A stretch of 64,000 bases of DNA from Sipunculus nudus (taxonomy: Eukaryota; Annelida; Sipuncula; Golfingiida; Sipunculidae): assembly GCA_026874595.1 (NCBI GenBank), contig CM049317.1, positions 17,757,382 to 17,821,381 of the forward strand, in the 5' to 3' direction. Of the stretch, positions 38,283 to 50,929 are shown one piece after another. How positions within the stretch are numbered: the stretch's first letter is position 1; each line of letters starts with the position of its first letter. A program made the translations under genes and the position numbers. A model generated the notes under the pieces. It worked only from the letters and a program-made list of their open reading frames with translations. It did not search any database and was not told the DNA's origin.

Positions 38283-38340
38283 GATTTACTTGATCTTTAA
38301 AAACGCGTATCATACATAAGCACATAATATTAATCAGAAT

Positions 38341-38923
38341 TAGTGATGGGAGTCGGTTCCTTTTTCATAATCGATCATCGGTTTGAGCAAACTGATCGAT
38401 GATCGATTAATAATCGGTTCAGGCAAATATAAAGAATCATGCAGCTATCTGTGAAACTTTACTTTCTTAACCAAGCCCGCATGTCTTAGTAATTCTATCT
38501 AAAGAAAAGAAGTTTTTGCTTTTTTATATTTTCCTATTATTAGTAAAATATGCTTTTAAAAGATCCATTTTAATTATTTATAATAATTAAGAATTAAACC
38601 ACAATCCAGGACATCTACTTGCTGCATAGACCCAGAAAATTAATGGAGCATTTTAACGCCATACCGCCCATACTGTGCAATGTACATCTCGTTACAAAAC
38701 TCCCCGCTAATTCTGCAGCTCCTTGCCAGTTCAAAGAGGTTTATTACGTCCTCCGTTCTCGCATCGACCGTGGTAAACTCAGTTACATACGGAAGTTATT
38801 TGGGAACAAAGACTCATTATCATGTTTATGATGTAATCGATAGTTGCCTTTGGTAATCGAGCGCTTGAAAGTGGCAGCAAACCGACGGACTTTTGATAAA
38901 ACTCGATGATCGGCCCACCACTA
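38341..38923. mobile_element. hAT-type MITE with perfect 8-bp target duplication (583 bp)
   Basis: Ends are TAGTGATGGG at 38,341 and, inward from the right, TAGTGGTGGG. The 8-bp flank ATCAGAAT occurs exactly at both sides (38,333-38,340 and 38,924-38,931), the hallmark duplication of hAT insertion. Subterminal ATCGATCATCGG/CGATGATCGG motifs lie at both ends. The interior has only short frames, so no transposase is encoded. It sits directly right of the 340-bp array. Confidence 0.92.
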
Positions 38924-39027
38924 ATCAGAATGACGTTAATAAGTTTCGTACCTGTTGTATTTATCAGAAGGCTATTTAATGTGTCAATCCATTTTCATAT
39001 TTGCAAAAGGAGTGCAAAGGCACCTCT

Positions 39028-41490
39028 TATACAGTATATTCCATGTATGCGTATACAGTATATTCCACATATGCGTATACAGTATATTCCATGTATGCGT
39101 ATACAGTATATTCCATGTATGTGTATACAGTATATTCCATGTATGCGTATACAGCATATTCCGTGGATGCGTATACAGTATATTCTGTGTATGCGTATAC
39201 AGTATATTCCATGTGTGCGTATACAGTATATCCAATGTATGCGTATACAGTATATTCCATGTGTGCGTAAACAGTATATTCCATGTATGAGTATTCAGTA
39301 TATTCCATGTGTGCGTATAAAGTTTTTTCTCATGTGTGTGTATAAAGTATATTTCATGTATGCGTATACAGTATATTCCATGTGTGCATATACAGTATAT
39401 TCCATGCATGAGTATACAGTATATTCCATGTGTGCGTAAACAGTATATTCCATGTATGAGTATACAGTATATTGCATGTGTGTGTATACAGTATATTCCA
39501 TGTGTGTGTATACAGTATATTCCATGTGTGCATATACAGTATATTTAATGTGTGCATATACAGTATATTCCATGTGTGCTTATACAGTATATTCCATGTG
39601 TGCGAATACAGTATATTCCATGTGTGCGTATACAGAATATTCCATGTGTGCGTATACAGTATATTCCATGTATGTGTATACAGTATATTCCATGTATGCG
39701 TATATAGTATATTCCATGTGGGTTTAAACAGTATATTCCATGTATGCGTATACAGTATATTCCATGTGTGCGTTTACAGTATATTCCATGTATGAGTATA
39801 CAGTATATTTAATGTATGAGTATACAGTATATTCCATGTGTGCGTATACAGTATATTCCATGTGTGCATATACAGTATATTCCATGTGTGCGTATACAGT
39901 TTATTCCATGTGTGCGTATACAGTATAATCCGTGTATGAGTAAACAGTATGTTCCATGTGTGCGTATACAGTATATTCCATGTATGCGTATACAGTATAT
40001 TCCAAGTATGGGTATACAGTATATTCCATGTGTGCGTATACAGTATATTCCATGTGTGCATATACAGTATATTCCATGTGTGCATATACAGTATATTCCA
40101 TGTATGCGTATACAGTATAGTATGTATAAATGTATGCGTATACAGTATATTCCATGTATGCGTATACAGTATAATCCATGTGTGCGTATACAGTATATCC
40201 AATGTATGCGTATACAGTATATTCCATGTATGCGTATACAGTATATTCCATGTATGCATATACAGTTTATTACATATATGCGTATATAGTATATTCCATG
40301 TGTGCATATACAGAATATTACATGTGTGCGAATACAGTATATTCCATGTGTGCGTATACAGTATAATCCGTGTATGAGTAAACAGTATATTTCATGTGTG
40401 CGTATACAGTATATTCCATGTATGCGTATACAGTATATTCCAAGTATGGGTATACAGTATATTCCATGTGTGCGTATACAGTATATTCCATGTGTGCATA
40501 TACAGTATATTCCATGTGTGCATATACAGTATATCCCATGTGTGCGTATACAGTATATTCCATGTATGCGTATACAGTATATTCCAAGTATGGGTATACA
40601 GTATATTCCATGTGTGCGTATACAGTATATTCCATGTGTGCATATACAGTATATTCCATGTGTGCGTATACAGTATATTCCATGTGTGCGTATACAGTAT
40701 AATCCGTGTATGAGTAAACAAAATATTCCATGTGTGCGTATACAGTATATTCCATGTATGCGTATACAGTATATTCCAAGTATGGGTATACAGTATATTC
40801 CATGTGTGCGTATACAGTATATTCCATGTGTGCATATACAGTATATTCCATGTGTGCATATACGGTATATTCCATGTATGCGTATACAGTATAGTATATC
40901 CAATGTATGCGTATACAGTATATTCCATGTATGCGTATACAGTATAATCCATGTGTGCGTATACAGTATATCCAATGTATGCGTATACAGTATATTCCAT
41001 GTATGCGTATACAGTATATTCCATGTATGCATATACAGTTTATTACATATATGCGTATATAGTATATTCCATGTGTGCATATACAGTATATTCCATGTGT
41101 GCGAATACAGTATATTCCATGTGTGCGTATACAGTATAATCCGTGTATGAGTAAACAGTATATTTCATGTGTGCGTATACAGTATATTCCATGTATGCGT
41201 ATACAGTATATTCCACGTATGGGTATACAGTATATTCCATGTGTGCGTATACAGTATATTCCATGTTTGCATATACAGTATATTCCATGTGTGCATATAC
41301 ATTATATTCCATGTATGCGTATACAGTATATCCAATGTATGCGTATACAGTATATTCCATGTATGCGTATACAGTATAATCCATGTGTGCGTATACAGTA
41401 TATCCAATGTATGCGTATACAGTATATTCCATGTATGCGTATACAGTATATTCCATGTATGCATATACAGTATATTCCATGTGTGCGTAT
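39028..41490. repeat. 2.5-kb minisatellite, 24-bp unit
   Basis: The unit GTATACAGTATATTCCATGT followed by GTGC or ATGC repeats about 100 times. Its 8-codon length gives open frames on both strands, up to 423 codons (39,809-41,080 minus), with peptides such as YSIFHVCV and ILYTHTWN. No gene is called. The variant CGTGTATGAG occurs at 39,931, 40,369, 40,704 and 41,142, with intervals 438, 335 and 438, which indicates a duplicated block of about 773 bp. Confidence 0.95.
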
Positions 41491-41585
41491 GTGTATACAA
41501 CTAGGATACGTGCTGCATTCGAATATACGGAATCATTACAGGAAAAAAAAACGTGTCCGATTCCTAGTTGTATACACATACGCAC
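41483..41585. repeat. Perfect 24-bp inverted repeat at the array end
   Basis: Arms 41,483-41,506 and 41,562-41,585 are exact reverse complements over 24 bp (GTGCGTATGTG...CTAGGA). The loop is 55 bp. The left arm overlaps the last array unit; the right arm is in single-copy DNA. Confidence 0.85.
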
Positions 41586-41769
41586 CACATACATTCTACA
41601 TGCGATACTTAAAGCGGACCGGCTAGCGTTGCTTGTCGTATATTTCCAACTTGGTTTATTAAAAAGTGAGAGAACAAATATAGTTAACTAGCTGTGCACT
41701 CTACTTTTATCTAACAATATTATATTCTTCAGGAAATCTACTCATTGCGCTTAAGCAAAATTTAGATTG

Positions 41770-42068
41770 AGACCCTATGGTCTGTGGGTAGTGCACAAGG
41801 CCCAAAGCCGGGAGATGGTGAGTTCAAAATTCAGCCGAGGCGGGGAGATTTTTCACGGTCGGCCAAAACCCAGGGTGAGTCCTCTGCAGGGACAATGGGT
41901 AGACTGTACCCAACAAAAGTATTCCACTCACAGACGCGTGCGCCTTTCGGGGGTTCCTCCGTGTTATGATCAAGCAATATGGATGACACACACCCTGGAA
42001 CCGCAGAAATGGTTACACCAGGTTAATCTCGTGTAAGCCCCTGACGGGAAACCACAAAAGAAAAAAAA
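41770..42068 (+). mobile_element. tRNA-derived SINE-like element
   Basis: Starts with a tRNA-like stretch holding an A-box-like TGTGGGTAGTGCAC and a B-box-like GGTGAGTTCAAAATTC at tRNA-like spacing. It continues through a unique body and ends in an A-rich tail (AAAAGAAAAAAAAA) at 42,056-42,070. This order is that of a SINE. No other copy lies in this window, so family assignment needs a repeat search. Confidence 0.6.
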
Positions 42069-42789
42069 ATTATTTTGGATAGAATTTTATTATAACATCA
42101 GGTAGGTGAAAATACTTCCACAAAAGTGCGAGATAGTGTAAGGGAACATTTATCCACATTTAACAGAAAATATCGATTTGTTTAAATATCATTTATCATT
42201 AAAAGACCATAAATGTTACATTAAGTGAGGCAATTTTCGGCGCGTAGCTTATCATCTTCCTATGTCATCGAGCTGGTCTCGGTTAAAAATGGGGCCATAT
42301 GTGTCACGAAACTGGAATGAACCTTCGGTGATAATAGAAATAAGGCAGTGTCCGCATAAGAACCAGATTATACTGAGCCAGTTTATTATAGTCGGAAAAT
42401 AGTACGTTTTGTGTCCACATTGTAGTTCGCTTTATAGCCCTTATTTAGCCTTATTTATTAACACTTGAGTTTGCTGTCTACCCTTTGCTTTTACTCCTAT
42501 TTACTGTGCTGCCACGATTGATATTTTTTGGAAGGATTGGATCAAATGAATATCAAATTGGCTCCAGGCTTATAAGGAACGGATTTTCGTGTATACGCAT
42601 TGATTTTTGGACCATTTAAGATTTCCTATTTAAGATTTTGAGTGATATTCGCCAAATTAATTTAAATAGACCTCATCCCATGACCCATATCTATGCATGT
42701 GCATAATATGAAGCAAGTATGACAATTAGTGTTTGACTTATAAAGCTCACAGTACTGTAATATGGCAATGATAGGTGTATTAAAACACG

Positions 42790-42900
42790 CAAAAATTAAA
42801 CAAAGACAACAAGTGGCGCCACCATTCTCGCGTACAAGACAAAGCTATCCAAAGTCTTGGGTCAACTTGATTTTTGGATCAATTCATTCAATCTTTCTTG
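42790..42900 (+). repeat. Dispersed fragment related to the 35-kb array
   Basis: AAGTGGCGCCACCATTCTCG followed by ACAAAGCTATCCAAAG matches the unit at about 35,568-35,612 (GGCGGCGCCACCATTTTTTG, ACAAGGCTATCCAAGG). It stands alone, so the family also exists outside the array. Confidence 0.6.
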
Positions 42901-43291
42901 AGAAATTATATCTATGCACATGTAAAGTTCGGGAAATATTCATGAAATATTTTTTTTCTAGTAATCGCACAGTCAAAATCTATCTGCGGCGACTGCGGGA
43001 CCATGCTTAAACCATAGTTTCCCCGAATTTGTCTAGGGATACAATTATATATACTGTATAGTCTCATCTGTATCTAGTATCAGCTATTCATATATGTAGC
43101 ATCATGAGTCGAAAGGCAAATCATATAATATTATAAATGATATCATATTCTTTATGTTGCCAGTAAAAAGTTAATATTACTAATAACACCAGATCTCATG
43201 AATTATTTGCGAATAATATATATAAGTTCAACTGGTTCGATATTCTTTTTCGGCAATATGTTAAGAATTGGCGAGTATTTTGAATAATGAT

Positions 43292-43293
<2 letters not shown>

Positions 43294-43341
<48 letters not shown>
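43294..43341. repeat. (TA)n microsatellite
   Basis: About 24 uninterrupted TA dinucleotides. Confidence 0.95.
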
Positions 43342-43344
<3 letters not shown>

Positions 43345-44262
43345 AGATCGCAAAAAAAATTAAACCTCGCCATAATATGAAAAAAATGAATATTTAACGT
43401 CGCTAATATGGAGCTAATCATAGTAAAACAGCCGTACGTGAAACTAGACATCAACTAAATCAACATTCACATGATGAAGATAAAGATGTTAATGAAGGTG
43501 GTTTATTGGGACACATTAAAATTTGTTTACTATGAACGTGCGTTTGTTATATAGACTAAATCTTTCAATTATCCATTTAAAAAAAGAGTGTTGATAATGG
43601 TCGGAGTTCAGGGGAAGGCACGTGACGTGACGTCATTGTTGCCTGTGACGTAACGGATCACGTTCAACAGATAGCCGTATGGTACACTTACTCCAACCCG
43701 ACCCGAATTATTGTTTAAAAATATATTTAGAAAGTTCTTACTTGTTCGAGTACAAAAAAAAAGTTCGCGACCAATACCGCATATTTTAGGTCCCCTGTGG
43801 AGGGCGAAATGTATCGGCCAACACCTGGTGAAAATGGCCATTTCTGCTGCACAGGAGTGAATACAACCAAGTCATCTGCAATTTCATTATATAAAAGTTT
43901 CACCCATCCTACTGGCATTTGTTTTATTTATTTAAATAAGATATGGCTCACTCTTGACGCCACAAATTGGGCCGACCCTGACCGGACCCGGAAATATGTC
44001 CCTCTAACCTACATGCAACAAGTGCAAGTAGTAACATGTGCTATATAAAAAAAACAATAAACACCCGTTCCCGAGTTATTAACGGTTGCATTTACACCAA
44101 ATTGAACTTAGTCGACCCCTCCACAATACAATCCTACATGAAATGTTTCAATAACATCTGTGATATCTTTCTTCACTTATCATGTGGACACACACGCAAT
44201 CGAGTGACACACATCGCTTCGCACAGGTTAATAATAATGACAATAATGATAATAATAATAAG

Positions 44263-44263
<1 letters not shown>

Positions 44264-44305
<42 letters not shown>
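44264..44305. repeat. (AT)n microsatellite
   Basis: About 20 AT dinucleotides, preceded by an AAT-rich stretch. Confidence 0.95.
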
Positions 44306-44308
<3 letters not shown>

Positions 44309-44526
44309 CGTCCGGTATGGGGACGCAAACTGCAAATGTACGTTAAATACAACGTACGTTATACGTGCTTAAATAAACATTAGCCTTCAGAGACTGAACT
44401 GGCCTGATGCTTTCGTGTATACAATGCCATGAAATCTTATTTGATTTCTACCGCATCCTTTGTGACATTCAATAAAACTCGGTCAATGGGTAATGGGTAA
44501 TTGCTAATGCTGTAGCGTGTATTTCA

Positions 44527-44553
44527 ACACACACACATACACACACGCATATA

Positions 44554-44609
<56 letters not shown>

Positions 44610-44615
44610 CGCGCG
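44527..44615. repeat. (AC)n(AT)n(GT)n microsatellite
   Basis: An AC tract, a TA tract and a GT tract; the AC and GT ends are complementary, so the whole can fold back. Confidence 0.9.
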
Positions 44616-45112
44616 ATAGAATAATATTTTGACTCTATTAAATGTAGGGGCTTATAAGTGAAGATTAATTTTAGCCAATATAAAATATTCTTTATTACAA
44701 GAGTTATTTTAACTAGCAATTTCGCCCTGCTATTATGAAAAAAAATATCCACTCTTAAAACAGTCGCAGCTCTTTTAAAATAAATGCCAGAATCACACAT
44801 ATACGTAGAATATATCTCTCTCCGTGATAGCGTTGAGAAAGGCAGATTGCCAATAAATCCCCTTGAACTGAAGTGATATGGATATTGTGACGGCAGCTTA
44901 AGTAACAAGGCATCGGAGTGAATTCATAGGATGGATTTATATACTCCCACACTAATTAAATATGAGGTGATCAATGTAATCATGCCATTATATCCAGAGA
45001 ATAAAATTTACACACTGGACATGAAAACTTATTAATCATTAGAACGATATTAATCGGAAAATGTGATATTTCAGGGTTCATAGGTTTATAGGAAGGAGAT
45101 GTATCCTACGCA

Positions 45113-45136
45113 CCCCCCCCCCCCCCCCCCCCCCCC
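45113..45136. repeat. 24-base C run
   Basis: Uninterrupted C from 45,113 to 45,136. It lies about 90 bp left of R3 copy 1. Confidence 0.95.
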
Positions 45137-45204
45137 ACCCCGCCCGCACCACTTGAGACAAATTGACGCCACTGTAAGTGATCCATTTGCTTTTGGAAGC
45201 AAAT

Positions 45205-45372
45205 AAACCGTGACAATTCGACTCAGTAGGCACTTATATTGGGCTTGTAAGTCCTTGAGTTGGATAAAGGCCATATTGAGGAATGAAACGCAGTGGTTTT
45301 TCATCATGATGCATTCATATCGGTGTAAACGCCCACAATCTTAACATTATGCTACGAATGATGAATTAACAC
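45205..45372 (+). repeat. Dispersed repeat R3, copy 1 (partial)
   Basis: CCGTGACAATTCGACTCAGT and AGGCACTTATAT, then ATATTGAGGAAT, match 62,812-62,900. CCACAATCTTAACATTATGC and CTACGAATGATGAATTAA match 51,058-51,095. The remainder of R3 is not recognisable here. Confidence 0.6.
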
Positions 45373-47699
45373 GAAAAAATAGAAGCAAATGGACTGGTCG
45401 GTATGTGACTCTCATGACTGTCCACATAAATAACTATTGAAGTGATTTGCCTTCACGATACACGAATAAACACCGTTAATCGCGTAGACCGACGTGAAAT
45501 AAAAATATTAATTAGGATGATTAAGCCGACCTTCACTTTGATCTGATTGGTCAAGGCTACCTCAATAAATAAACAATATCATTCGCTTATCGTTGACACC
45601 AATCGAACACACCAACTGAAATTGTAGTTAAATCCAGTGAAGCCTCCTCACGCTTCGGTTTGATATACTTTAACAGTGTCCAACATATTTACATCACATG
45701 TAAGTACATTAACAAGTTTTGCCATTTAATAGTCACATCAACTAGAATGTCCTCGATGAGGCGCAAACCTCCGCAGTGGATCATCGCTCTTCCGTGTCAG
45801 AAAACTTATCGAGACACACACCCCAGTTAAATGAGTTATTCTTTTGCTAATGTTCTACCATCCCACTTTTGTGGGAATCTGTGTGGTTATTTCACCCATA
45901 CTGACAACAGACTGACAGATCCGATCTACTGATAACATATGTTTACCATAACAAAACTGCGTGACCAGAGGTCCGAACTTGTCCACGCACGGCAGATCCC
46001 ACAGAAGGAGAAGAAACATGGACGAGGACACACCAGTTGAAAGCTTGAAAAATCTTGTTAAGTCGCGATATGTTCATAATATGTACCAATTATCGTTCCC
46101 GTTTTTTTTCTCACTCTTTGCATGCGGGAGTAATCACAAATTTTAGAACGAATCAAGGGCAGATGTCATCATATTCTAAGGAGAAAACACTCTACGTCAG
46201 GTATATTTATTATACCCTGTTTGTTGATAATAGCGTTGATTGTTATCACTCCTACTTTGTAATATACCAATGCGAACAAGGCTAGTGATCATGCACGAAA
46301 GTTCTGATTAAAAATGTACAGCGGCATGTGTCATAAAATAAGTGTCAGGAGAAGTGAAAGCCTTTTCTCTACCTTTTCTCTCTGATCAGTACCGTATGGG
46401 GCTGATACTGTTTCATATATTACTATTCATAACAACACACCTGTACATTTTGTAGAGATACATTGCACAAGGCAATCGTACCACATTATACAAGGACAAG
46501 GAGAAGTTGCAAAGCAGCATTTTGTATATTTCTACACTGTCTGCTTAGACAATAGTTCTGATGACACATCGACGCATCTCTCAGCATTAATCATATTTTT
46601 TTTATATTCTTTATTGAAGAATTAATTATTACATATCCAATACTGCAAACATTACTGTAGTTCGAACTACTCATGCGTAAAAGACAACATCCGATGCAAC
46701 TGACAGACCTGCACTTTTCGGGGTATATTTTTACCACTAGAAGTCCGGGAACCGAAGACCTAGCACAACCGCTGGTAATCTGTTGAGCCATTCCGTAAAT
46801 AACAAAGGCGACCCTTCACTCGAAAAATCAATAATCACAAGAGGTACACTTATCCAGCTCTTAACAATCACAGCATAGATCCATCCAGCAATCCAAGATG
46901 TGTGTACATGAGCGTAGCTTTTATGAAGAATATACTTTTGGGGATAACGTTATTCTGCATTGAGGAGCGATAATTGGTTGTATTTGCACGGGACTTAATT
47001 ATACTTGTGAGTGTGAGTACAACATCATTTTCATCATTACCTCGACTGCTTTGTAGCCTAACTTTATGACTACCATTAATGATTAGTAAGTTAACAAGAT
47101 ATATATCATGATGTTTGGTATATAACCAAATTGATTCGTATATAAGGCCAGAAAAGTACACTGAGACGCTATCGGTAAGCGACAGCGCTGATGCTTTAAT
47201 TTGGAGAGCCATATTTGAAGATCCTTAATTTAGATTTTCTATTATATGGTTTCCCTTTACACGGTAGTTATTTTTTTCACAACCCCAGCTGAGCTTTGTA
47301 AAGGCCAATGGGAAGGACTGGTCTAATTCACAGGCGAAATGGGGGCAGGGGGGGTCACGGTGTCGCAAGTGGAAAGACTCATTATCTAAATCACAGGGCT
47401 GATCATAAGATTTTTCAATTTATGAAATAGAATAATATCAATTGTGGCTAAATTAATAATTTTATTGCTAGGGAATAAAATGTTATGTAAAAATAGAATA
47501 AAATATCAATAATAACTGCGAAAAGAAATGGATAAAATGAAAGATGTCAGAGCTAGACGGGCCCCCCTCCCATATCCGCTTCTTCCATTGTTGTATAATG
47601 ACTTAAGAAATGAGTCCCCAGGGATCGAGAAACACCTGTTGTTCACATTTATTGACGCTGCAAGTGGGTCAGTCACACCCGGGTGCATGCAGGTTCATT
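45373..47699. other. Unassigned non-coding stretch
   Basis: The longest frame is 114 codons on the minus strand at 46,868-47,212, without a recognised domain and with no supporting splice or start signals. Not called as a gene. Confidence 0.4.
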
Positions 47700-47940
47700 T
47701 AATTGCGAATGACCACAAAGCCACATTCCGGGCTTTGTCGCAGGTAGTTCGGCTGTTTTCGGTGGTTTACTCTAGACTCAGGTCGGAAAACATGAAAAAA
47801 AATCACTCAAAATGATGTGTACATTAAGAATGATATATTCTCATATCGACCATGTCACTGCGGGAACAATAACTGTTAACATGAGGTATGGAACAGTGTC
47901 ATACGCAACGCGGTTTCAGAGAACATTGAGGACAAAGGGG
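47700..47940 (+). repeat. Dispersed repeat family R1, copy 3
   Basis: Carries GTAGTTCGGCTGTTTTCGG, AAAATCACTCAAAATGATGT, TGTACATTAAGAATG, TCTCATATCGACC, AACATGAGGTATGG, ACAGTGTCATACGCAACGCG and the tail GAGAACATTGAGGACAAAG. The tail runs into a 13-base G tract at 47,938-47,950. Confidence 0.8.
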
Positions 47941-47965
47941 GGGGGGGGGGATTCCTTTTATAAGT

Positions 47966-49490
47966 ACAGTCAAACCTGTCTGAACGACCACCCATGAAAT
48001 GCGGGCAACTGGCTATTACGACAACTGGATATAAGTCCCTTTCGAAATTCCGTTAAATTATCTATAGATAAAACCTTTGAAATACGACCACCTGTCTATT
48101 ACGGATTACGGGCAAATTTTTCCCGACGAAAGTGTTATATTGACCTGCCTAATGCGGGCACTCATTGAGCTAATCACTGACCAGCGCTGACCGGTCGGTT
48201 GATTGACTATGCGTGAAGTTGCAGTCACTTGCACCGCTTTTTATTTTACTGGTGGTCGTTTTGGAGGACTCTGGGCCCGGAGCGCCGGCTAGGCCACGTG
48301 CATGGCTCACACGACCACATATGAATGGAGGTCCCCCAAGTTAATATCTGACCTGTGCCCCCGTGGTTTGTCTTTCATCTATTCAGTGTGCCATGAAAGG
48401 CGTTATAACAAAGAGTAGATAATCTATGATGTTCCTATGAAGCAAGTGATGTTAGTAACCAGTGACGTCAGCAAACAATTTTGAGTCGTTCATATGGGGG
48501 TTAGTATAACTGACAACGCAGTTTTTTTATAACGCGGGGTTTATAGAAAGTTATTAAAACTGTTCCACTAGAGAAATAAGCAACTCCTCCGTGGCTGTGA
48601 ACGTGGCCTCCGCCGTGAATTTCTGACACCCATAATCGTTCTAAGAACTGATTTGAGATTGTTCGAAATTGCCCCCACGGTATAAAAATTTGCATTATCT
48701 GTGAGGCCTCATTAATGAACCGCTTGTATGCACGGTAGCCAGTCGGCAATATTCGGAAGAATTGCCGTCTAGGGCTATGCAAATGAGTTGAAAAGAACCA
48801 ATGACACGTGGTTACGAATTCGGGTACCTGTGAACTCCTATTTCTTCTGTCAACTAAAACATCGCTCGTGCGCTAACAGGAGTAAAAGCGACGATTAAAA
48901 CACCATTTGAATGTCAATTAACTAAAAGTTTAATGCAAATTTGGCGGCAACACGTGGTGATCATTCATTTTCAGTGGTTAAACGGCGGTATATAATGACA
49001 GTATTTTTACAAGGGCGATGTCAAATTCAATACCGGAGACACGCACGTGTACATCTTATGTAAAAGAAACCCTGTAAAATAAAAAAAACCAAAGGCTCAA
49101 ATTCTTGTTTTTTTTTAAATAGTAAAACCCTCATTAAATTTTCAAACAAAAGTCCACCTGAATACGCGATTGGTTTCCGCGTATTCAAATAATATTTTCT
49201 TATATATCGGTATTACAGATTTACCGACGATGTAAAGCGGACTGACAGAGTTCATCATTGCCTTTCGTGTAAATGGTCTGTCGCACTGTAAACGTTGACA
49301 GAAATTAATCGAAACGGAGTCGTTTAAACGTGTAAACGTGACAGGCCGACTAAAATGCATACTTCCGTCATACATGTCATCTAAATTTGTGCAGTTCCTA
49401 AATTTTCAGAACCTGTCTTATACGAACACCTGTCTATTACGACCACTTGTGCCAAGTCCCTTGGGTGGTCGCATTAGACAGGTTCGACTA
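47966..49490. mobile_element. pogo/Tigger-like DNA element, non-autonomous (about 1.5 kb)
   Basis: The left end, preceded by TA, reads CAGTCAAACCTGTCTGAACG then ACCACCC. The right end, read inward, is TAGTCGAACCTGTCTAATGC then GACCACCC, so the termini are inverted repeats of about 28 bp. CAGTCRAACCTGTC with a TA target is typical of pogo/Tigger elements (Tc1/mariner superfamily). Near both ends ACCTGTCTATTACG recurs. The interior has no DDE transposase frame; the longest, 93 codons at 48,501-48,782 minus, is unrelated. The last one or two bases at the right end are uncertain. Confidence 0.75.
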
Positions 49491-50929
49491 ATAGATTGGA
49501 GTCCCGGGGTAAAAGTCGAAAGCTGGTGATTTAAACTTTCGCAGCAAAGGTTGCATTACCCGATTGCATAACATAAATGCATGCAAATTGACCAAATTCC
49601 ATTTTATAGTTTTTTGGATTAGATTTCCTGGCTTCATGTTTATATCTGATCAAGTGGTTCTACTTTGATATAGGCCAGCTTCCTGTTCATCCTTCTTTCC
49701 ATCTACCGACTCGTTACAGAAAAAAAATTGTCTGTCTTTTTTTGTCGCTCACATATTCAAATTTAAAAGAAATAGTACTACCGAGTTAGGATCAGAAATG
49801 AAATGCTGTTCGCCACCTAAACAGGCTTTAAACATAACCCGAGTCTCCTCTATAATTTTGAGGGATTTTAAAAGTCTGTTTAGACTATGAAAGGCGTTCG
49901 ATCATACGGCCCTTTACAAGTTGTTTTAGTTAAACATCCTTCGAGCATACGACCCCTGTTAAATTCAAAAGTCTCCTAATTTAACCATCTACCAAGGATT
50001 AACATACCCAAAGCATACAGATTCAGTTAACCGTCTGCTAAACATCTGATTTAAACACCTGCTAATATTAAACAGCTTTCAAACATACAGCTCTATTTGT
50101 TTCGTAAAACTATGTGTTTCGTAAAAAAACTGTTAACTCTAATAAGCAGGTCGTATGCTCGAAAGGCGATTAAGCCTTGTTTTACTATCAGTCGGTAACT
50201 AAATTTAACATGAGATGTCTATGCCAAAAAGCCTGGCTAAATGGGATGTTTCACATTTTCTGTGTTCATGTAGTTCTGCGCTGTGATTGGGTGTTCTGCT
50301 GCAGGTAAACTTACCTGCCAAGGTTTGACAATTCTCGAGCATACGGGCATACATGTCTGTAACTGATGAGTGATCAGTGGGCACTCCCCTCCGTCCCGAC
50401 CGGTCGCCTGCAAATAACCAATAACATGGCGGCAGCCTGCAATCAAACGTAGCATTTTAATTAACTGAAAACCTTGGGGTGGCAGTAAAAGCTATTGGGT
50501 TTGCATAGATATTCGTACATGCAGATGTGCAACCAATTTCTAACAGTCCTTTTTCATTTTCCTCTTCTTGTCGTACTGTCATTTATCCAAAGTAAAACTC
50601 AGGGTGACGTTATTCTGTTGGTAAAAATAATAAATAAATATTGGTTGACGTATGTATACCCACGCAGTCGTTATTTTTAGCGAGGCAGGTTTTAGAAAAA
50701 GTTTGTTTCTGTGTCGTTCATGATGGCTTGAAAGCTTTGTATGAATCGGTGTCATTTAGAAGAAAAGAGGTAACTTATGTAATTCATTTTGTTGAACAAC
50801 ATTTTTTCTTTATTATTTGGCAAATATAACACAACCATATAAGTTTCTGATGCCGTACACTACCACACAGAAAATATTTTTATCCGGCCCTTTGGTGTTC
50901 TATTATGACTTGCAGAATGACTTACAGTA
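49491..50929. other. Unassigned stretch with a degenerate repeat
   Basis: Holds the degenerate repeat at 49,890-50,170 and otherwise anonymous sequence. No gene seen. Confidence 0.4.
49890..50170. repeat. Degenerate repeat around CGAGCATACGACC
   Basis: CGATCATACGGCCC, CGAGCATACGACCCC, AAGCATACAGATTC and AAACATACAGCTC recur at about 45-80 bp and are followed by TTAAA-like blocks. An inverted copy, GGTCGTATGCTCG, lies at 50,148-50,160. Confidence 0.45.

Larger units (their letters stand above)
42069..45112. other. Unassigned stretch with several microsatellites
   Basis: Contains a dispersed fragment of the 340-bp repeat (42,790-42,900) and three TA-rich microsatellites. No supported gene; frames of up to 134 codons run through the microsatellites. 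Confidence 0.4.

Noticed and set aside
39809-41080. 423-codon minus-strand open frame
   Set aside because: Product of the 24-bp unit; the peptide is an 8-residue repeat with a register change and no unique sequence.
46868-47212. 114-codon minus-strand frame
   Set aside because: No recognisable domain, membrane segment or splice context; length is within chance for this window.
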